Source: Zelonia costaricensis
Taxonomy: Eukaryota > Euglenozoa > Kinetoplastea > Trypanosomatida > Trypanosomatidae
Assembly (NCBI GenBank): GCA_030849075.1
Contig: JASAOO010003531.1
Location: 1-64,000 of the forward strand
Length of the DNA: 64,000 bases
Direction of reading: 5' to 3'
Each line of letters starts with the position of its first letter. Position 1 is the stretch's first letter. The position numbers and the translations under genes are program-made. Shown piece by piece: positions 39,616 through 49,822 of this stretch. The notes beneath the pieces are model-generated. The model saw only the letters and a program-made list of their open reading frames with translations, was not told the origin of the DNA and searched no databases.

Positions 39616-40716
39616 GACGTCGAGGCCGTGGAGGAGGAGGGGGCAGGATCAGACGTTGCTGAGCCTCTGCAGGCAGATACACACAGGCACACAGAAGCAC
39701 ACCAGCGGCGCTGAATGCGAAGTCGTGTGGGTGTGTGCCTACTCTCCGATGGTGGAGCTGCCCTGTGCGCGGCGACGGAGACAAAGGTCAATGCGCGGCT
39801 GTGTGGGTTTGTGCTGTGAAAGGCTATGAGCCGAACAGATGAGGGCGGAACTGCAAGCGTGACGTGCAGGGGGAAGACGAGGCGAGAGAGGGAAGACAGG
39901 AGAGGGGGGAGGGAGGGTGACGCGGAAAGGCGCGTAGACAGTTGAGGCGGCGGCCAAGCGCCAAAGAGGGTTCCCACACGCACCCCCCCTCCTTCCCGGA
40001 GGGGCTCGCAAGAGGGGGAGGGGACTTCCGTGCCGCGAACTGCTGTCCAAAACGTACCTGTGTGTGCGGGTGGGAACGCCAAGGGGAGTTCACCGCGTCA
40101 CAACGCTGGCCACACTTTTTTCTTTTGCGTCAACGGGAACGCCGTGATGGAAGAGCCGCAAGACAAGCGGCTGCTACAGTCGAGTGAGGACATCAAAGGA
40201 GGGAAAGGTGGGGAAGGGGGGAGCGGGGACTCTGGTGATGTGGGTTCTAAAGAGGTTGGCGAGCGACTTGCATCGGGAAGATCCTGCCGCGCTCTCTCAA
40301 TCCTCCCTCGAGCACGGCGAGTGCGCATTGTCGAGGCAGGGCCCATCCGCGCAGACGCCGAAAAGAGCGCTGCAAGGGAGGTTAGTGTACATGCGTGCCG
40401 GTAGACAAGGTCCACGCTCGACACCGGAAAGGAAACAGTGGCCGCAAAAGAACAAAAGGAAAGTAAAAGCTGTTGCGGCGCTATTGTGGGCATGCACAAG
40501 GCAGCCACCGTCGGCCCGCCCCCGCTCCGCCTCACCCCGCGCCATCCAGCACGCACGGCAGCGTGCACTAGGGTACATGACATCGAGGCCGCAAAAGAAG
40601 CAGCAAAAGACCCACCGCGCGGAGGTGATCCGTGCGGGGCCTGCGTTGACGCGCACACACACACACACACAGAGACATACACACACACACACGCCGCAGC
40701 GTCACTGCGCCGAGGT
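39616..40716. other. Intergenic region
   Basis: About 1.1 kb. No credible gene. CA microsatellites at 40654-40692 begin about 25 bp after the stop codon of the SPEF2-like gene, in its 3'UTR. Confidence 0.55.
40654..40692. repeat. Interrupted (CA)n microsatellite
   Basis: Two CA runs (40654-40671 and 40678-40692) flank AGAGACAT. Sense strand is TG-rich, immediately 3' of the SPEF2-like stop. Confidence 0.8.
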
Positions 40717-43700
40717 TCACCGGCGACGGAAGAACTGACGGCGGCGGAAGAGGTCGGCCTGGTTGAGCATTTTGCGGCCCATCGGCGAGGCGCAGACGTC
40801 CTCGAAGGAGCGGCTGTCGGCAGCGCCGAAGAGGAGGCGCAGGTGCATCTTGCTGCACGGGTCCGGCTGGTCCATGAGCCGCGCGTTGGTCGCCTTGAAA
40901 TGACACAGCGCGTCCATCTCGTCAAACGAGACGCGGCCGGCGGCGCTGGGGGACGACAGGACGTGGAAGGCCTTCTGTGCACCGCGGACGGGCTGCGGGT
41001 CGGCGCACAGGAAGCCGAGCAACACGTAGGGCGCGATGGTCTGCGTGGCTGGATTGTGGAAGGTGCCCCAGAGAATGCGGGTGTAGGCCTCCAGCAAGGC
41101 GTCGTCGAGGTAGCGGTCAAAGAAGAAGGGCAGGTCGAAGAACTGCTCCTCCGTCAGCTCGCCAAGCCCGAGGCTGGCACGCGCGTTCAGCAGGTCCTGC
41201 AACGCGATCTCACGGATGCCGTGGTGCGAGCCGGTGCTTGTCGGCGTCTGCGCCGCTGCGGGTGTGACCCAAAAAAGAAGGTGCACCACCACATCGCGCC
41301 AGTCGACAAAGCCCGTGCGGTGCGGGTCAAAAGTGGCGAAGAGCTCCTCGCGTGTCTTGACGACGTTGTGCGCCGCGTCGAGCCCGACGGCAGCGGCCTC
41401 GGCGTAGTCGCCGTCCTCGACGAGGAGGAGAAAGTCGAAGCGGCTGAGCTGGTAGTCCGGCGCGACGCAGCGGAACTGCTGCACCAGCTCCAGCAGCCGC
41501 ACCGCCGTCAGCCCGGGGTGCAGCGTGAGCTCTGGGTCCGTCAGCTGGGCGAACAGCGGGACGTCCGTCAGAAAGCTGCGACAATCCCCCGCCTTTGTCG
41601 GGACACGCGACGTGCCGCTCATCGAGTAGCCTTCGCTGTCGTGGGCGCGGGAGCTCCGCGCCGCGCGGTCCATCAAGACCGCGAAGGTCACGCAGCCGAG
41701 GTGCATCACCGGACTCCGCCGCTCCGACTCCACGCAGCCGCGCAGCACGTACACGGCCGAGTTCGCCGCGGTTGCCTCGCGGGCCATGACATCGAGGAGC
41801 GCCGCCTCCATGCGGGAGCGCATCTTCTTGGCGTGCGCCTCGGCCTCCTTCAGCAGCGTGCGCCCGCACGCCTGCACCGCCCCGACGCGCGCGACGGCTG
41901 CCGCACGCTCGGCCTCCATCAGGCCGTAGCACTTTGCCGCCGCAACGGCGAAGATGGAGGAGGCCGCTGTCGGCCCGCTGCCCGCCGCGGTGTTGCCGCC
42001 GCCCGCCCCGCCGCCCGCGCGCTTCGGGGCCTTCCCCTGCGCGTCCACGGCGGCCTTGAGTCGGTCTGTGATGGTGGTGAACCCGTTCAGCACCCCCTGC
42101 ACCAGCTCCACCAGGTGCTCATCCGCCGTCTTCTCGCTCTGCTCCTCGGCGGCCTTGTGCCCCTTCTTGGCCGCCGCCGCACGCTTCTCCTTCGCCGGCT
42201 TCCCGCCCGGCGCGGCGTCCGCGGAGCCGCCCGCTGACTGCGCGGCCCGCTCCGTCGCGTTGCCCGTCAGCACCGGCATCTCCGTCTCCACATCGTCGAA
42301 GGAGAGCGGCTCGCCCGTTGCGGCGCCGAGGAAAAAGGCGAAGATGTGCATCACAAACCCGTAGCGCTCCACCTCGGCCTGCAGCAGCCGCGCAAATTCC
42401 TGGCAGACGAGCATCTGCCACCCACCGGCAAAGCTGGCGGAGCTCGTCAAGGTGTCGAGCAGGCCCCGCGCCTCGCCGTCCCGCAGCGCGATGCAGCGGT
42501 GCAGCGCCTCGTCGAGCGCGTCCAGCGAGAGGTGCAGCTCCGCCTTGCACGCGGGCTGCCCACGCATCGACTCCGGCACGGCGTCAAAGCAGCGCTGGAA
42601 GCGGTGCAGGATTGCCTGCTTGTCGTCCGGCCGCTTCCAGTACGAGGTCAGCTGCGCCTCGGCGCTGGTGTAGTAGCGCAGGAAGAGCTGCACCAGCTGC
42701 GTCGCGCTCCGCCACACGCCGCCGTAGTCGGCCTCGTAGTGCTCCGTGAACGTCCCGAGGGCGCCGAATATGATCTCCGCCGCCTCGGCGCTCAGCGTCG
42801 CCGTCGTCGCGTTGGACGCGCTCTTCGTTGTGGGCGTCAGAGCGGGTGGCAGGGGGGCGCCCTTCTCCGTGTACAGCTCCGTTAGCCGCTGCCGCTCCGC
42901 CTCGCGTGCGGCCTTCTGCGTCTGCGCCGTCTCCTCCAGCGTGCGCAGCCGCGCAGCCGAGGCGTCGTGCTCGTCGAGCAGCTGCCGGCACACGCGGAAG
43001 TTGGAGATAATGTGGTCGACCGCCTCGAGGGCCTCGCGCTGCACCACGTCGGCCGGGCCGTCCCCGGAGAGCTCGTAGACGCGGGCGAAGGTGGCGCCTT
43101 CGGCCTGCTGCGAGAGCCACCGGCGCGTCGCCGCCCAGCTCTCGAGGTGGTGCAGCACCGTCTCGTGCAACTCAACCGAGGAGGCGTCGGGGCGGCCTAG
43201 CGGCACCATGAAGGGCAGCCGCTCCGGCGGCGGCGGGTTGTACGTGAGGTGATACTTCTCGCCCGTCTCCCGGTCGACGCGCAGGCCCGCGAAGCGGCGG
43301 AAGACCTCCTCGGGGGCGCAGTCGATGTGCAGCACGCCGGAGAGGACGAGGGGGAGGGAGGAGAGCTCCGCCTCCGCCCGCGCAATGAAGGCGCGCTCCG
43401 CCTCCTGCGCCGCCTGCGTGTCCTCCACCTCGGGCAGCTCCGCTGGCGGCAGGGCCGCTAGGTCGACCTTCTTGAGCGGACGCGCCTTGGGCTCCTGCTT
43501 CGCGGGCGCATCGTGCTCGGCGCTGAGGTGGTCGGGCAGGCGCAGCAGCGGCGGCAGCGCGTCGCTGGTGACGGCCTCGGCGCTGGCCTCCGCGGCCGTC
43601 TTGAGGCCCCAGCGGTGGGCGACGCGACAGTGCGGGTGCGTGACGCGCGTGCTGAGCCGCTGGGCAGCCGCCTTGTACGCCTCGGCGGAGCGCAGCACGC

Positions 43701-44745
43701 CCTCGAGGAGGACGGCGTCGTAGGGCAGCGGGGTCGGGGCAGCCCGCAGCTCGGCCAGCTGCAGCTCCAGCAGCTCCGTCATGCATTCCGCGTCGACGGC
43801 GCCGCCGGCCAGCAGCGTGTCGCGCACGCTCTGCCCGATCGCTGCCCACTCGTTTGTGTTGGACCCGTCCGCCTCTGCGGCCGCCCCCAGTGCCCGCATC
43901 ACGAGTGTCTCGTCTGAGATGCAGAGGAGGCGGTACCGCGACTTGAGGTGGTTGGCGAGGAGCGTCTTGCCGCAGTACTTGGGGCCGTCGAGGGCGAGCA
44001 CGGGCACGGAGCAGAGCCGCAGCACCTGCGCCTGCGGAGAGGTGGGGCGGTGGCGGCCGTAGCAGAACTCCAGCAGCGAGAGGAAGCCCGGGCTCGACTG
44101 TGCGTACGGGCTGCCATGGAAGACGTGGTGAAAGGCCTCCCGCACCGCGGCGCCACCGTCCTCGGCGGCGCCGGGCCGCTGCCACAGCATCGCGTCAACC
44201 GCGAAGGCCGCCAGCAGCTTCGTCCCGGCGCCATCGAGGTGGTGTGCGGCGAGGCCGCTCAGGCACCGCGCGGTGCGGTCGACGGTGTCTTCCAGCACGG
44301 CCCGCATCACGGCGTCGCGGTCGGCCAGCTGGCGAGCCGAGCAGCGTGCGTTGAGGTCCTCCCAGCGGGCCCCGTCGCTCTCCTCGATGCAGAGCTGCTC
44401 GTCCGCCTCGCGCTGGTGTGCGAGCTCGAGGTGGGCAACATCGCCGACGCGGCGGTTGCGCGTCGCAGCCTCGATGTTGAGCTGGCGGGTGATGGTGCGC
44501 TCGCACACTTCTGACCAGCACGCGGCGGTGTTGCGCAGCGTGAACATCACGCTCTCCTCGGCGGCGGAGCGGCGGGCGATGTGAAAGTGGACGTCGGACA
44601 GGAAGCACGCCTCTGCGTGCCGGGCGTCAGCTGCGACAAGGGCATTTTGGTACTCGCTGCGAATTTTGCGGCGGCGGCAGCGGCTGTCTTCGTCCTCCTT
44701 TCGGGCCCGCGCGATGGCGGCTCGGTAGTCGTCACCCATGTGCAT
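40717..44745 (-). CDS. SPEF2: SPEF2/CPC1-like central-pair protein with adenylate-kinase-like domain
   Basis: The predicted product has 1342 residues from ATG at 44745 (MHMGDDYRAAIARARKEDED). The N-terminal 240 residues are charged helix. An adenylate-kinase-like domain follows: P-loop LDGPKYCGKTLLANHL (about 252-267), YDAVLLEGVLR, and a LID-type motif RVDRETGEKYHLTYNPPPP (about 488-507). The central part is helical, with an Ala/Lys-rich linker (PGGKPAKEKRAAAAKKGHKA). Near the C-terminus is an EF-hand-like segment FATFDPHRTGFVDW (about 1136-1149), then a Cys/Phe-rich end. This order matches the CPC1/SPEF2 family of C1b central-pair projection proteins that tune flagellar beating. The N-terminal calponin-homology domain of vertebrate SPEF2 is absent; the open frame upstream (to 45126) is low-complexity. 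The P-loop departs from canonical GxPGxGK, so catalysis is doubtful. Confidence 0.85.
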   Translation of the reverse strand: MHMGDDYRAAIARARKEDEDSRCRRRKIRSEYQNALVAADARHAEACFLSDVHFHIARRSAAEESVMFTLRNTAACWSEVCERTITRQLNIEAATRNRRVGDVAHLELAHQREADEQLCIEESDGARWEDLNARCSARQLADRDAVMRAVLEDTVDRTARCLSGLAAHHLDGAGTKLLAAFAVDAMLWQRPGAAEDGGAAVREAFHHVFHGSPYAQSSPGFLSLLEFCYGRHRPTSPQAQVLRLCSVPVLALDGPKYCGKTLLANHLKSRYRLLCISDETLVMRALGAAAEADGSNTNEWAAIGQSVRDTLLAGGAVDAECMTELLELQLAELRAAPTPLPYDAVLLEGVLRSAEAYKAAAQRLSTRVTHPHCRVAHRWGLKTAAEASAEAVTSDALPPLLRLPDHLSAEHDAPAKQEPKARPLKKVDLAALPPAELPEVEDTQAAQEAERAFIARAEAELSSLPLVLSGVLHIDCAPEEVFRRFAGLRVDRETGEKYHLTYNPPPPERLPFMVPLGRPDASSVELHETVLHHLESWAATRRWLSQQAEGATFARVYELSGDGPADVVQREALEAVDHIISNFRVCRQLLDEHDASAARLRTLEETAQTQKAAREAERQRLTELYTEKGAPLPPALTPTTKSASNATTATLSAEAAEIIFGALGTFTEHYEADYGGVWRSATQLVQLFLRYYTSAEAQLTSYWKRPDDKQAILHRFQRCFDAVPESMRGQPACKAELHLSLDALDEALHRCIALRDGEARGLLDTLTSSASFAGGWQMLVCQEFARLLQAEVERYGFVMHIFAFFLGAATGEPLSFDDVETEMPVLTGNATERAAQSAGGSADAAPGGKPAKEKRAAAAKKGHKAAEEQSEKTADEHLVELVQGVLNGFTTITDRLKAAVDAQGKAPKRAGGGAGGGNTAAGSGPTAASSIFAVAAAKCYGLMEAERAAAVARVGAVQACGRTLLKEAEAHAKKMRSRMEAALLDVMAREATAANSAVYVLRGCVESERRSPVMHLGCVTFAVLMDRAARSSRAHDSEGYSMSGTSRVPTKAGDCRSFLTDVPLFAQLTDPELTLHPGLTAVRLLELVQQFRCVAPDYQLSRFDFLLLVEDGDYAEAAAVGLDAAHNVVKTREELFATFDPHRTGFVDWRDVVVHLLFWVTPAAAQTPTSTGSHHGIREIALQDLLNARASLGLGELTEEQFFDLPFFFDRYLDDALLEAYTRILWGTFHNPATQTIAPYVLLGFLCADPQPVRGAQKAFHVLSSPSAAGRVSFDEMDALCHFKATNARLMDQPDPCSKMHLRLLFGAADSRSFEDVCASPMGRKMLNQADLFRRRQFFRRR

Positions 44746-45406
44746 GCTAGAGAAGAAATGCCCGCGCGGAGCGGCAGGTAGCGGGTGAAGGAGTGGGGCG
44801 GCAGCGCCGTACCTCGCCACGCGGGGGTGCGCGTACTTTTTTTTTTGGGGGGGGGGGGAAGGGTTGGGTGCGGCACGGGGTCCGGATGAACGCGGTGGAG
44901 GAGACGTCCCTTCGCAGAGCACGCAAACACCGGACGACCTCTTTGCAAGCACCTTCGAGATGAGGAGTGCGCCGAGACTGGCGGCAGGGCCGAGAAAGAA
45001 ACGACAGAGCGGGGCAGTGGAAGAGGGGATGAGAGGCGGCGGTGGTGCTGCGACGCGTAAGGTGGAGCCAGCGCGGGCGTCAACGGCGCACGGGCAGCCG
45101 AAGCTCTCCAATAGGCTCGTGGGCACTGCCGGCTGAACGGTTTTATGATATGAGATGTGTTTGCCTTGCTTTGCGAGTGTGAGTCAGTGCGACGGCGTTG
45201 CTCCGTCCGCACGTCCGGTAGCTTCTTCTGTTCCCCCTCCCCCCCTCCGCGACAGTGTTGGCGATAACCCAAGGTCCGGGTCTTCGGGCGCTCACACGAG
45301 ACACACACACACACACAGGGAGACGCACACGACGCAGCAGCTGCAAGGACTAGCAGCAGCAGTCAGCACACGCCACCGAAGCAGGCGGCGATGAGGCACA
45401 GTGCGG
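44746..45406. other. Intergenic region
   Basis: About 0.66 kb. No gene seen. A T10G12 composite tract (44830-44851) and a CA run near 45300-45318 are present. Confidence 0.55.
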
Positions 45407-46249
45407 TCACAGGTTGCGACTCCACGGCTGTGACCCCTTTGGCGCCGGCTTGGTTATGTTGATGCGCCGCATCGCGCGGTTGTACTCGGTGTACGACTTG
45501 AAGAAGTTGAGCACCGGGTGCCGCACCTGCCGCCACTGCAGGCGGCCCTGCCACCAGAGCCGCAGGTCAACGGTCAGGCGCTTGCACGAGGGGTGGAAGA
45601 GGTAGGCGAAGAGCATCGGCGTAACGTAGCGGCACGTGTCGGAGATGACGGCCCACGCCCAGTTCTCGCCCGTGAAGACGGCCTCGGCCTTCATGATCTT
45701 CTGCTCCACCACGAAGTAGGCCGTGGCCGTCTGGCCCGGGTCGTCGACGAACTGGTTGCGGGCGGCGCCGACCACCTCGAGAGCGTGCTGTATCTCCCGC
45801 ACGTCGTCGACCTGCGTCTCCATGATGCGCCTCTGCCGCGGGTCGTAGACGCGCTTCTGGACGCCGTACATGACCCGGTCCGAGTACCGCTGCCGCTTGT
45901 AGAGCGTAGGGAACAGCATCGTCTGCACGCACTGGTAGAAGCCGTAGAGGTGCACCAGCGCGATCGGGTAGCACGCGTATGGGATCAGCATCGAGTACAC
46001 AAAGGCGCGGATGGGTGGGACAACCATGCCGAAGTCGATGTGGCCCAGGCGCTCGCGTGTGCGGCTGCGGGCGTGCAGCGGCTCTTGCCAGAGGTCGGTC
46101 AAGAGAAACCCACGCAGCGTCCACGTGGAGCGCGGCGACGTCGTCGCGGGGCGCGGTGGGCCCTCGGTGCGCTCTGCGAAGTGCGCGGCCGGAGCGGCCA
46201 GCGACGAGACGGGCGCCGCGGAGGTGGAGGACGAAGTGTTTGGGTTCAT
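45407..46249 (-). CDS. Conserved membrane-associated protein of unknown function
   Basis: The predicted product has 280 residues from ATG at 46249 (the codon three upstream is GTG). The N-terminal 40 residues are Ser/Ala/Pro-rich. A hydrophobic region of about 35 residues (77-113) includes VVPPIRAFVYSMLIPYACYP and a second half rich in Leu/Tyr/Phe, possibly a helical hairpin. The rest is soluble and basic, with PTLYKRQRYSDRVMYGVQKR, VDDVREIQHALEVVGAARNQ and a Trp-rich stretch LRLWWQGRLQWRQVRHP near 229-245. The C-terminus is basic (NITKPAPKGSQPWSRNL). I do not recognise a family. Basic, Trp-rich and with one hairpin, it could be a mitochondrial inner-membrane accessory protein; that is a guess from composition. 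Confidence 0.72.
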   Translation of the reverse strand: MNPNTSSSTSAAPVSSLAAPAAHFAERTEGPPRPATTSPRSTWTLRGFLLTDLWQEPLHARSRTRERLGHIDFGMVVPPIRAFVYSMLIPYACYPIALVHLYGFYQCVQTMLFPTLYKRQRYSDRVMYGVQKRVYDPRQRRIMETQVDDVREIQHALEVVGAARNQFVDDPGQTATAYFVVEQKIMKAEAVFTGENWAWAVISDTCRYVTPMLFAYLFHPSCKRLTVDLRLWWQGRLQWRQVRHPVLNFFKSYTEYNRAMRRINITKPAPKGSQPWSRNL

Positions 46250-47688
46250 GATGGACACTGTGCGTACCGTGCCGTGCGAGTCTCAGCGATGGTGCCGCAG
46301 TAGCGCGGAAACCCTGAAGGGGAGGTAACGCTGCGCAGCACCGTGCGGTGGTAGCGGTGGCGCTCGCGTTCGATGCGCTGCTGATTGAGAGCGGCAGAGG
46401 GTAGGTGAAAGGGAAGAGTGGGAAAACCGGGGGGGGGAAGTTGGCTCCCATCACGGGAAGAAAAGATCCTAGATGCGGCAGCACACGCCGCTTGTAGGCG
46501 GCGCCGTCGCAGCATGCAGTAGGACAGGGACGCAGAAGAGACGCGCGCACACGCACGCACACACTCTGCCGCGCCCCGCGGCACGCACGGGTATCACATG
46601 GGGAGGGGCGGGAGATGGTGCGTCGGCGTCACTTCACAGCTGAGCTTTAGGCGCAGCAGCGGCGCTCGCGAGAGCCAAGTTGCTTCTCCTGTCCGATCGG
46701 TAGACTTTACCTCCCCCCCTCCCTTGTGCGCTTCAATTCTGATTTGCTGGTTCCATGACATTGCTGTGCTCGCATGGCGAGCCGACAAGCACAACGTGAC
46801 GCTGCGTCGTACGAGATGCCCTCCCTCGTCACGACCCCCACCCGCGCTCCCCACAAAACTGCAAAGATGCACGCGCCACTCGATGCAGAGCTGCCACACA
46901 CACTCATAACAAGAAAAAAAAAGGAAGCGTCACGCATGACTTACGCCAGTTCCGTGCGCAGAGTAGGGCAGCGGGGGCACGCGGAGGGAGTGGGTGTAGG
47001 GGAAGAAAGAGTTTGCCGATACAGATTGCCGTGGCACAAGTCGATCCGGTGGACGTTTGCGGCCAAGCAAAGAAGAAGAACAACAAAAGAGAAGCCGGCA
47101 CCGTGGCCTTAGCTGTGTCGAGCACAGGAAAGCGACAAGCAAGACACAGAACACGGTTGGAGTGCGGGAATCCCAGGTGCACAGCCGCGGAAGCGATCCG
47201 TATCGCGCTGATGGACGAGTGCTCGAGAGGGTGACAGCACGCACCGCCGCATGCGCAGCGCGAAAGACGAGTGCGGATCAAGTTCAACGTAGATGGCGAG
47301 AACGCCACTCGACGTCATTCTCCGTTCGTCTTGCCCACGCCCGTGTAGGGAGTGCAGCGGCGGTCCGTTCATGCGACAACAAAGCTAGAAAAAGCAAACA
47401 GGCAGTCGAGGCTGCGTGCCTCGCGCGGGCATCAGACATATCAGCAAGGGGTCGCGGAGGCGAGGGGTGAGAAGGGGAGGGGATGCGTCCGCCGCGAGTC
47501 AGCCTGTCTCATTGAAGAGAGAGAGAACAATGCAAGCGAGGGGGCTGGAAGGCAACTCTCACGCTGGCCTGATTAGTTTGGCAACTGGGCAGCGCCGTGG
47601 CGTTTTGCTCGAGCCTCGCACCACTTCGACAGGTCGGCTCACGCCACCCCCTTCCGCACCCACACACAAGCGCACACACACTCGTGCT
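46250..47688. other. Intergenic region
   Basis: About 1.4 kb with no supportable gene on either strand. Short open frames here are basic, low-complexity strings. It should hold the 3'UTR of the oligopeptidase gene and the 5' region of the unknown gene. Confidence 0.55.
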
Positions 47689-49782
47689 TTAGTTGTGCCA
47701 CGTCGCGCCGATGCTCTTGGCCACGAACGCGTACATGTCCGACGTCTCTGCGACGATCTTGCTCGTCGGCTTGCCGGCGCCATGCCCGGCCGCCACCTCC
47801 ACACGCGCGAGGAAGGGGCCGCCAAGCTCGGGGTTGGCGTGCTGCAGCGTCGCCACGTACTTGAGCGAGTGCAGCGGCACGACGCGGTCGTCGTGGTCGC
47901 CGGTCAAGACGAGGATGGCAGGGTACTTGACGCCAGGTCGCACGTTGTGGATCGGGCTGTACTTCTCCAACACTTCGAAGTCCTCCTCCTTGTCGGGGTT
48001 GCCGAAGTCCGACACCCACGCGTGGCCAATCGTGAACTTGTGGAACTTGTACATGTCCAACACGCCGACCTGGCAGATCACGCACGAAAACGCGTCGGGC
48101 GCCTGGTTGGCGCATGCGCCAACGAGGAGGCCGCCGTTGGAGCCGCCCATGATCGCCGTCGTGGCGGGCGAGCCGATGCTCTCGCTGTGCAGGTATTTGG
48201 CCGCCGCCACGAAGTCGGTGAAGCAGTTCTGCTTGTTCTTGAGGCGCCCGGCATCGTGCCACGTCTGGCCGTACTCGCCGCCGCCGCGAATGTTTGGGAT
48301 GGCGAGGACGCCGTTCAGGTTCTGCAAAAAGACGATGCGCGACGGACTGAAGCCTGGCTTAATCGAGATGCCGAAGCCGCCGTACGCGTAGAGCAGCACG
48401 GGCGAGCTGGCCGACACGACGCCCTTCTTGTGCACCACGAACATTGGAATGCGTGTGCCATCGGCAGAGTTGTAGAAGCGCTGCTCCGTGACAAAGTCAT
48501 CCGCGTTCAAGCCGTCGACGGTGTCGTCCTTGAAGATGGCGAGGGAGCCCTGCGGATCGTTGATGTCCAGTGTGAAGGAGCGACCCGGCAGCGTGAAGGA
48601 GGAGATCTTGAAGGAGACAAAGTCCTTCCGGTAGCTGCAGGAGAAGGAGTCGATGGAGCCGACCGGCAGCTCCAGCTTCGTCGTGGCGGTCGGGTTCGCC
48701 AGCTTGCTGTAGTACACCACGTCCTTGACATCCTCGAGGTACACCAGCACCAGCGTGTCCTTGATCAGCGCGGCGATGTTGAGCACGGACTCCTTCTCCG
48801 GCACCACGTCCGCTTGCGCACCCGTCTCCAGATTCAGCGAGATGACCTTCCTGCGCGGCGCCTCCTTGGTGCTGGTGAGGTAGAACGTGGTGCCCTCGTT
48901 GCCGAGGTAGCGGTACTCGCCGACAAACTCGTCGACCACCTTGTTGAACTCCAGCGGCGCCTTAAGGACCTCGTAGGAGTCGGGCAGCTTCGCGATCCAG
49001 AGGCGGTTGTGCGGCTCGCAGCCCTCCATGACGCTGACCACCACGTACGCCTGGTCGTCTGTCACCTCGGCCCCGACGTTCCACTGCGGGTGCTCCGGCA
49101 CCTTCAAGACGACGATGTCCTCCGACTGCGGCGTGCCGATCTTGTGGAAGCAGATATACTGGTTCTCAGCCGAGTCCGTCTCGGCGCCCTTGTCGACGCC
49201 CTCGCCCAGCTCCGGGTAGCGGGAGTAGAAGAAGCCCTCATTCTTCCACCACGAGATGCCGGTAAACTTGGCCCAGTTCAGCTTGTCCGCCAGCTGCTCC
49301 CCCGTCTTGACGTTGAGGACGTGGATGTACTGCCAGTCGCTGCCCTTGTCGCTGAGGCTGTACGCGTACAGCTCCTCGTTCTCGCTCCAGTCCTCTGCCG
49401 CCAGGGCGGTGGTGCCGTCGGCGCTGAGCGTGTTGGGGTCGAGGAAGACGGTCGGCTTGTCGTCGTGCAGCGAGGTCGCCTGCATGATGACGCTCTGGTT
49501 CTGCAAACCTGTGTTGTACTTGTAGTAGTACTTGCCGGCGTGCAGGCTTGGGTTGCCCGTGCGAGCGTAGTTCAGCATCGCGGTTACCCGCTCCACCATC
49601 TTATCCCGCGTCTCCTGCGAGGACGCCATGTGCGTCTTGAAGGCGGCATTCTGATGCTGCACGAACTCCTTCGTCTCGGCGTTGGCCGGGTCCTCGAGGT
49701 AATCGTACGGCTCCGGAATGGTGCGGCCGTGCAGCTGGTACGCCGTGGTGGCCCGGCGGACCGCTGGGTAGAGGCCCTTCAT
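47689..49782 (-). CDS. POP: Prolyl oligopeptidase (S9A serine peptidase)
   Basis: The predicted product has 697 residues, the usual length for the family. It cleaves after proline in short peptides in the cytosol; trypanosomatid homologues have been studied as peptidases and drug targets. The N-terminus ([20 protein letters not shown]) starts the catalytic-domain lid helix, followed by a seven-bladed propeller (about 75-430). The hydrolase domain contains [36 protein letters not shown] and the nucleophile in [14 protein letters not shown] (Ser548). It also has [14 protein letters not shown] (Asp631) and [12 protein letters not shown] (His667), so the triad is complete. Start chosen at ATG 49782. 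The frame is open 163 codons upstream with a hydrophobic low-complexity stretch (LLLLSLAVLLSCVPL); if that were translated it could act as a signal, but it precedes the likely splice site. Confidence 0.96.
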   Translation of the reverse strand: MKGLYPAVRRATTAYQLHGRTIPEPYDYLEDPANAETKEFVQHQNAAFKTHMASSQETRDKMVERVTAMLNYARTGNPSLHAGKYYYKYNTGLQNQSVIMQATSLHDDKPTVFLDPNTLSADGTTALAAEDWSENEELYAYSLSDKGSDWQYIHVLNVKTGEQLADKLNWAKFTGISWWKNEGFFYSRYPELGEGVDKGAETDSAENQYICFHKIGTPQSEDIVVLKVPEHPQWNVGAEVTDDQAYVVVSVMEGCEPHNRLWIAKLPDSYEVLKAPLEFNKVVDEFVGEYRYLGNEGTTFYLTSTKEAPRRKVISLNLETGAQADVVPEKESVLNIAALIKDTLVLVYLEDVKDVVYYSKLANPTATTKLELPVGSIDSFSCSYRKDFVSFKISSFTLPGRSFTLDINDPQGSLAIFKDDTVDGLNADDFVTEQRFYNSADGTRIPMFVVHKKGVVSASSPVLLYAYGGFGISIKPGFSPSRIVFLQNLNGVLAIPNIRGGGEYGQTWHDAGRLKNKQNCFTDFVAAAKYLHSESIGSPATTAIMGGSNGGLLVGACANQAPDAFSCVICQVGVLDMYKFHKFTIGHAWVSDFGNPDKEEDFEVLEKYSPIHNVRPGVKYPAILVLTGDHDDRVVPLHSLKYVATLQHANPELGGPFLARVEVAAGHGAGKPTSKIVAETSDMYAFVAKSIGATWHN

Positions 49783-49787
49783 GCTGT

Positions 49788-49822
49788 CTGCGTGCGGCGT
49801 CCGCGTGTTCGATGGGAAAAGC
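49788..49822 (-). promoter_or_regulatory. Predicted spliced-leader acceptor for prolyl oligopeptidase
   Basis: A short pyrimidine run on the minus strand (about 49814-49822) is followed by AG at 49788-49789, then AG at 49784-49785, giving a 1-5 nt 5'UTR. The tract is weak, so an upstream site is possible. Confidence 0.35.

Noticed and set aside
40438..42237. Plus-strand open frame (599 codons) opposite the SPEF2-like gene
   Set aside because: Antisense shadow; starts inside a CA-repeat-rich 3' flank and has no recognisable domain.
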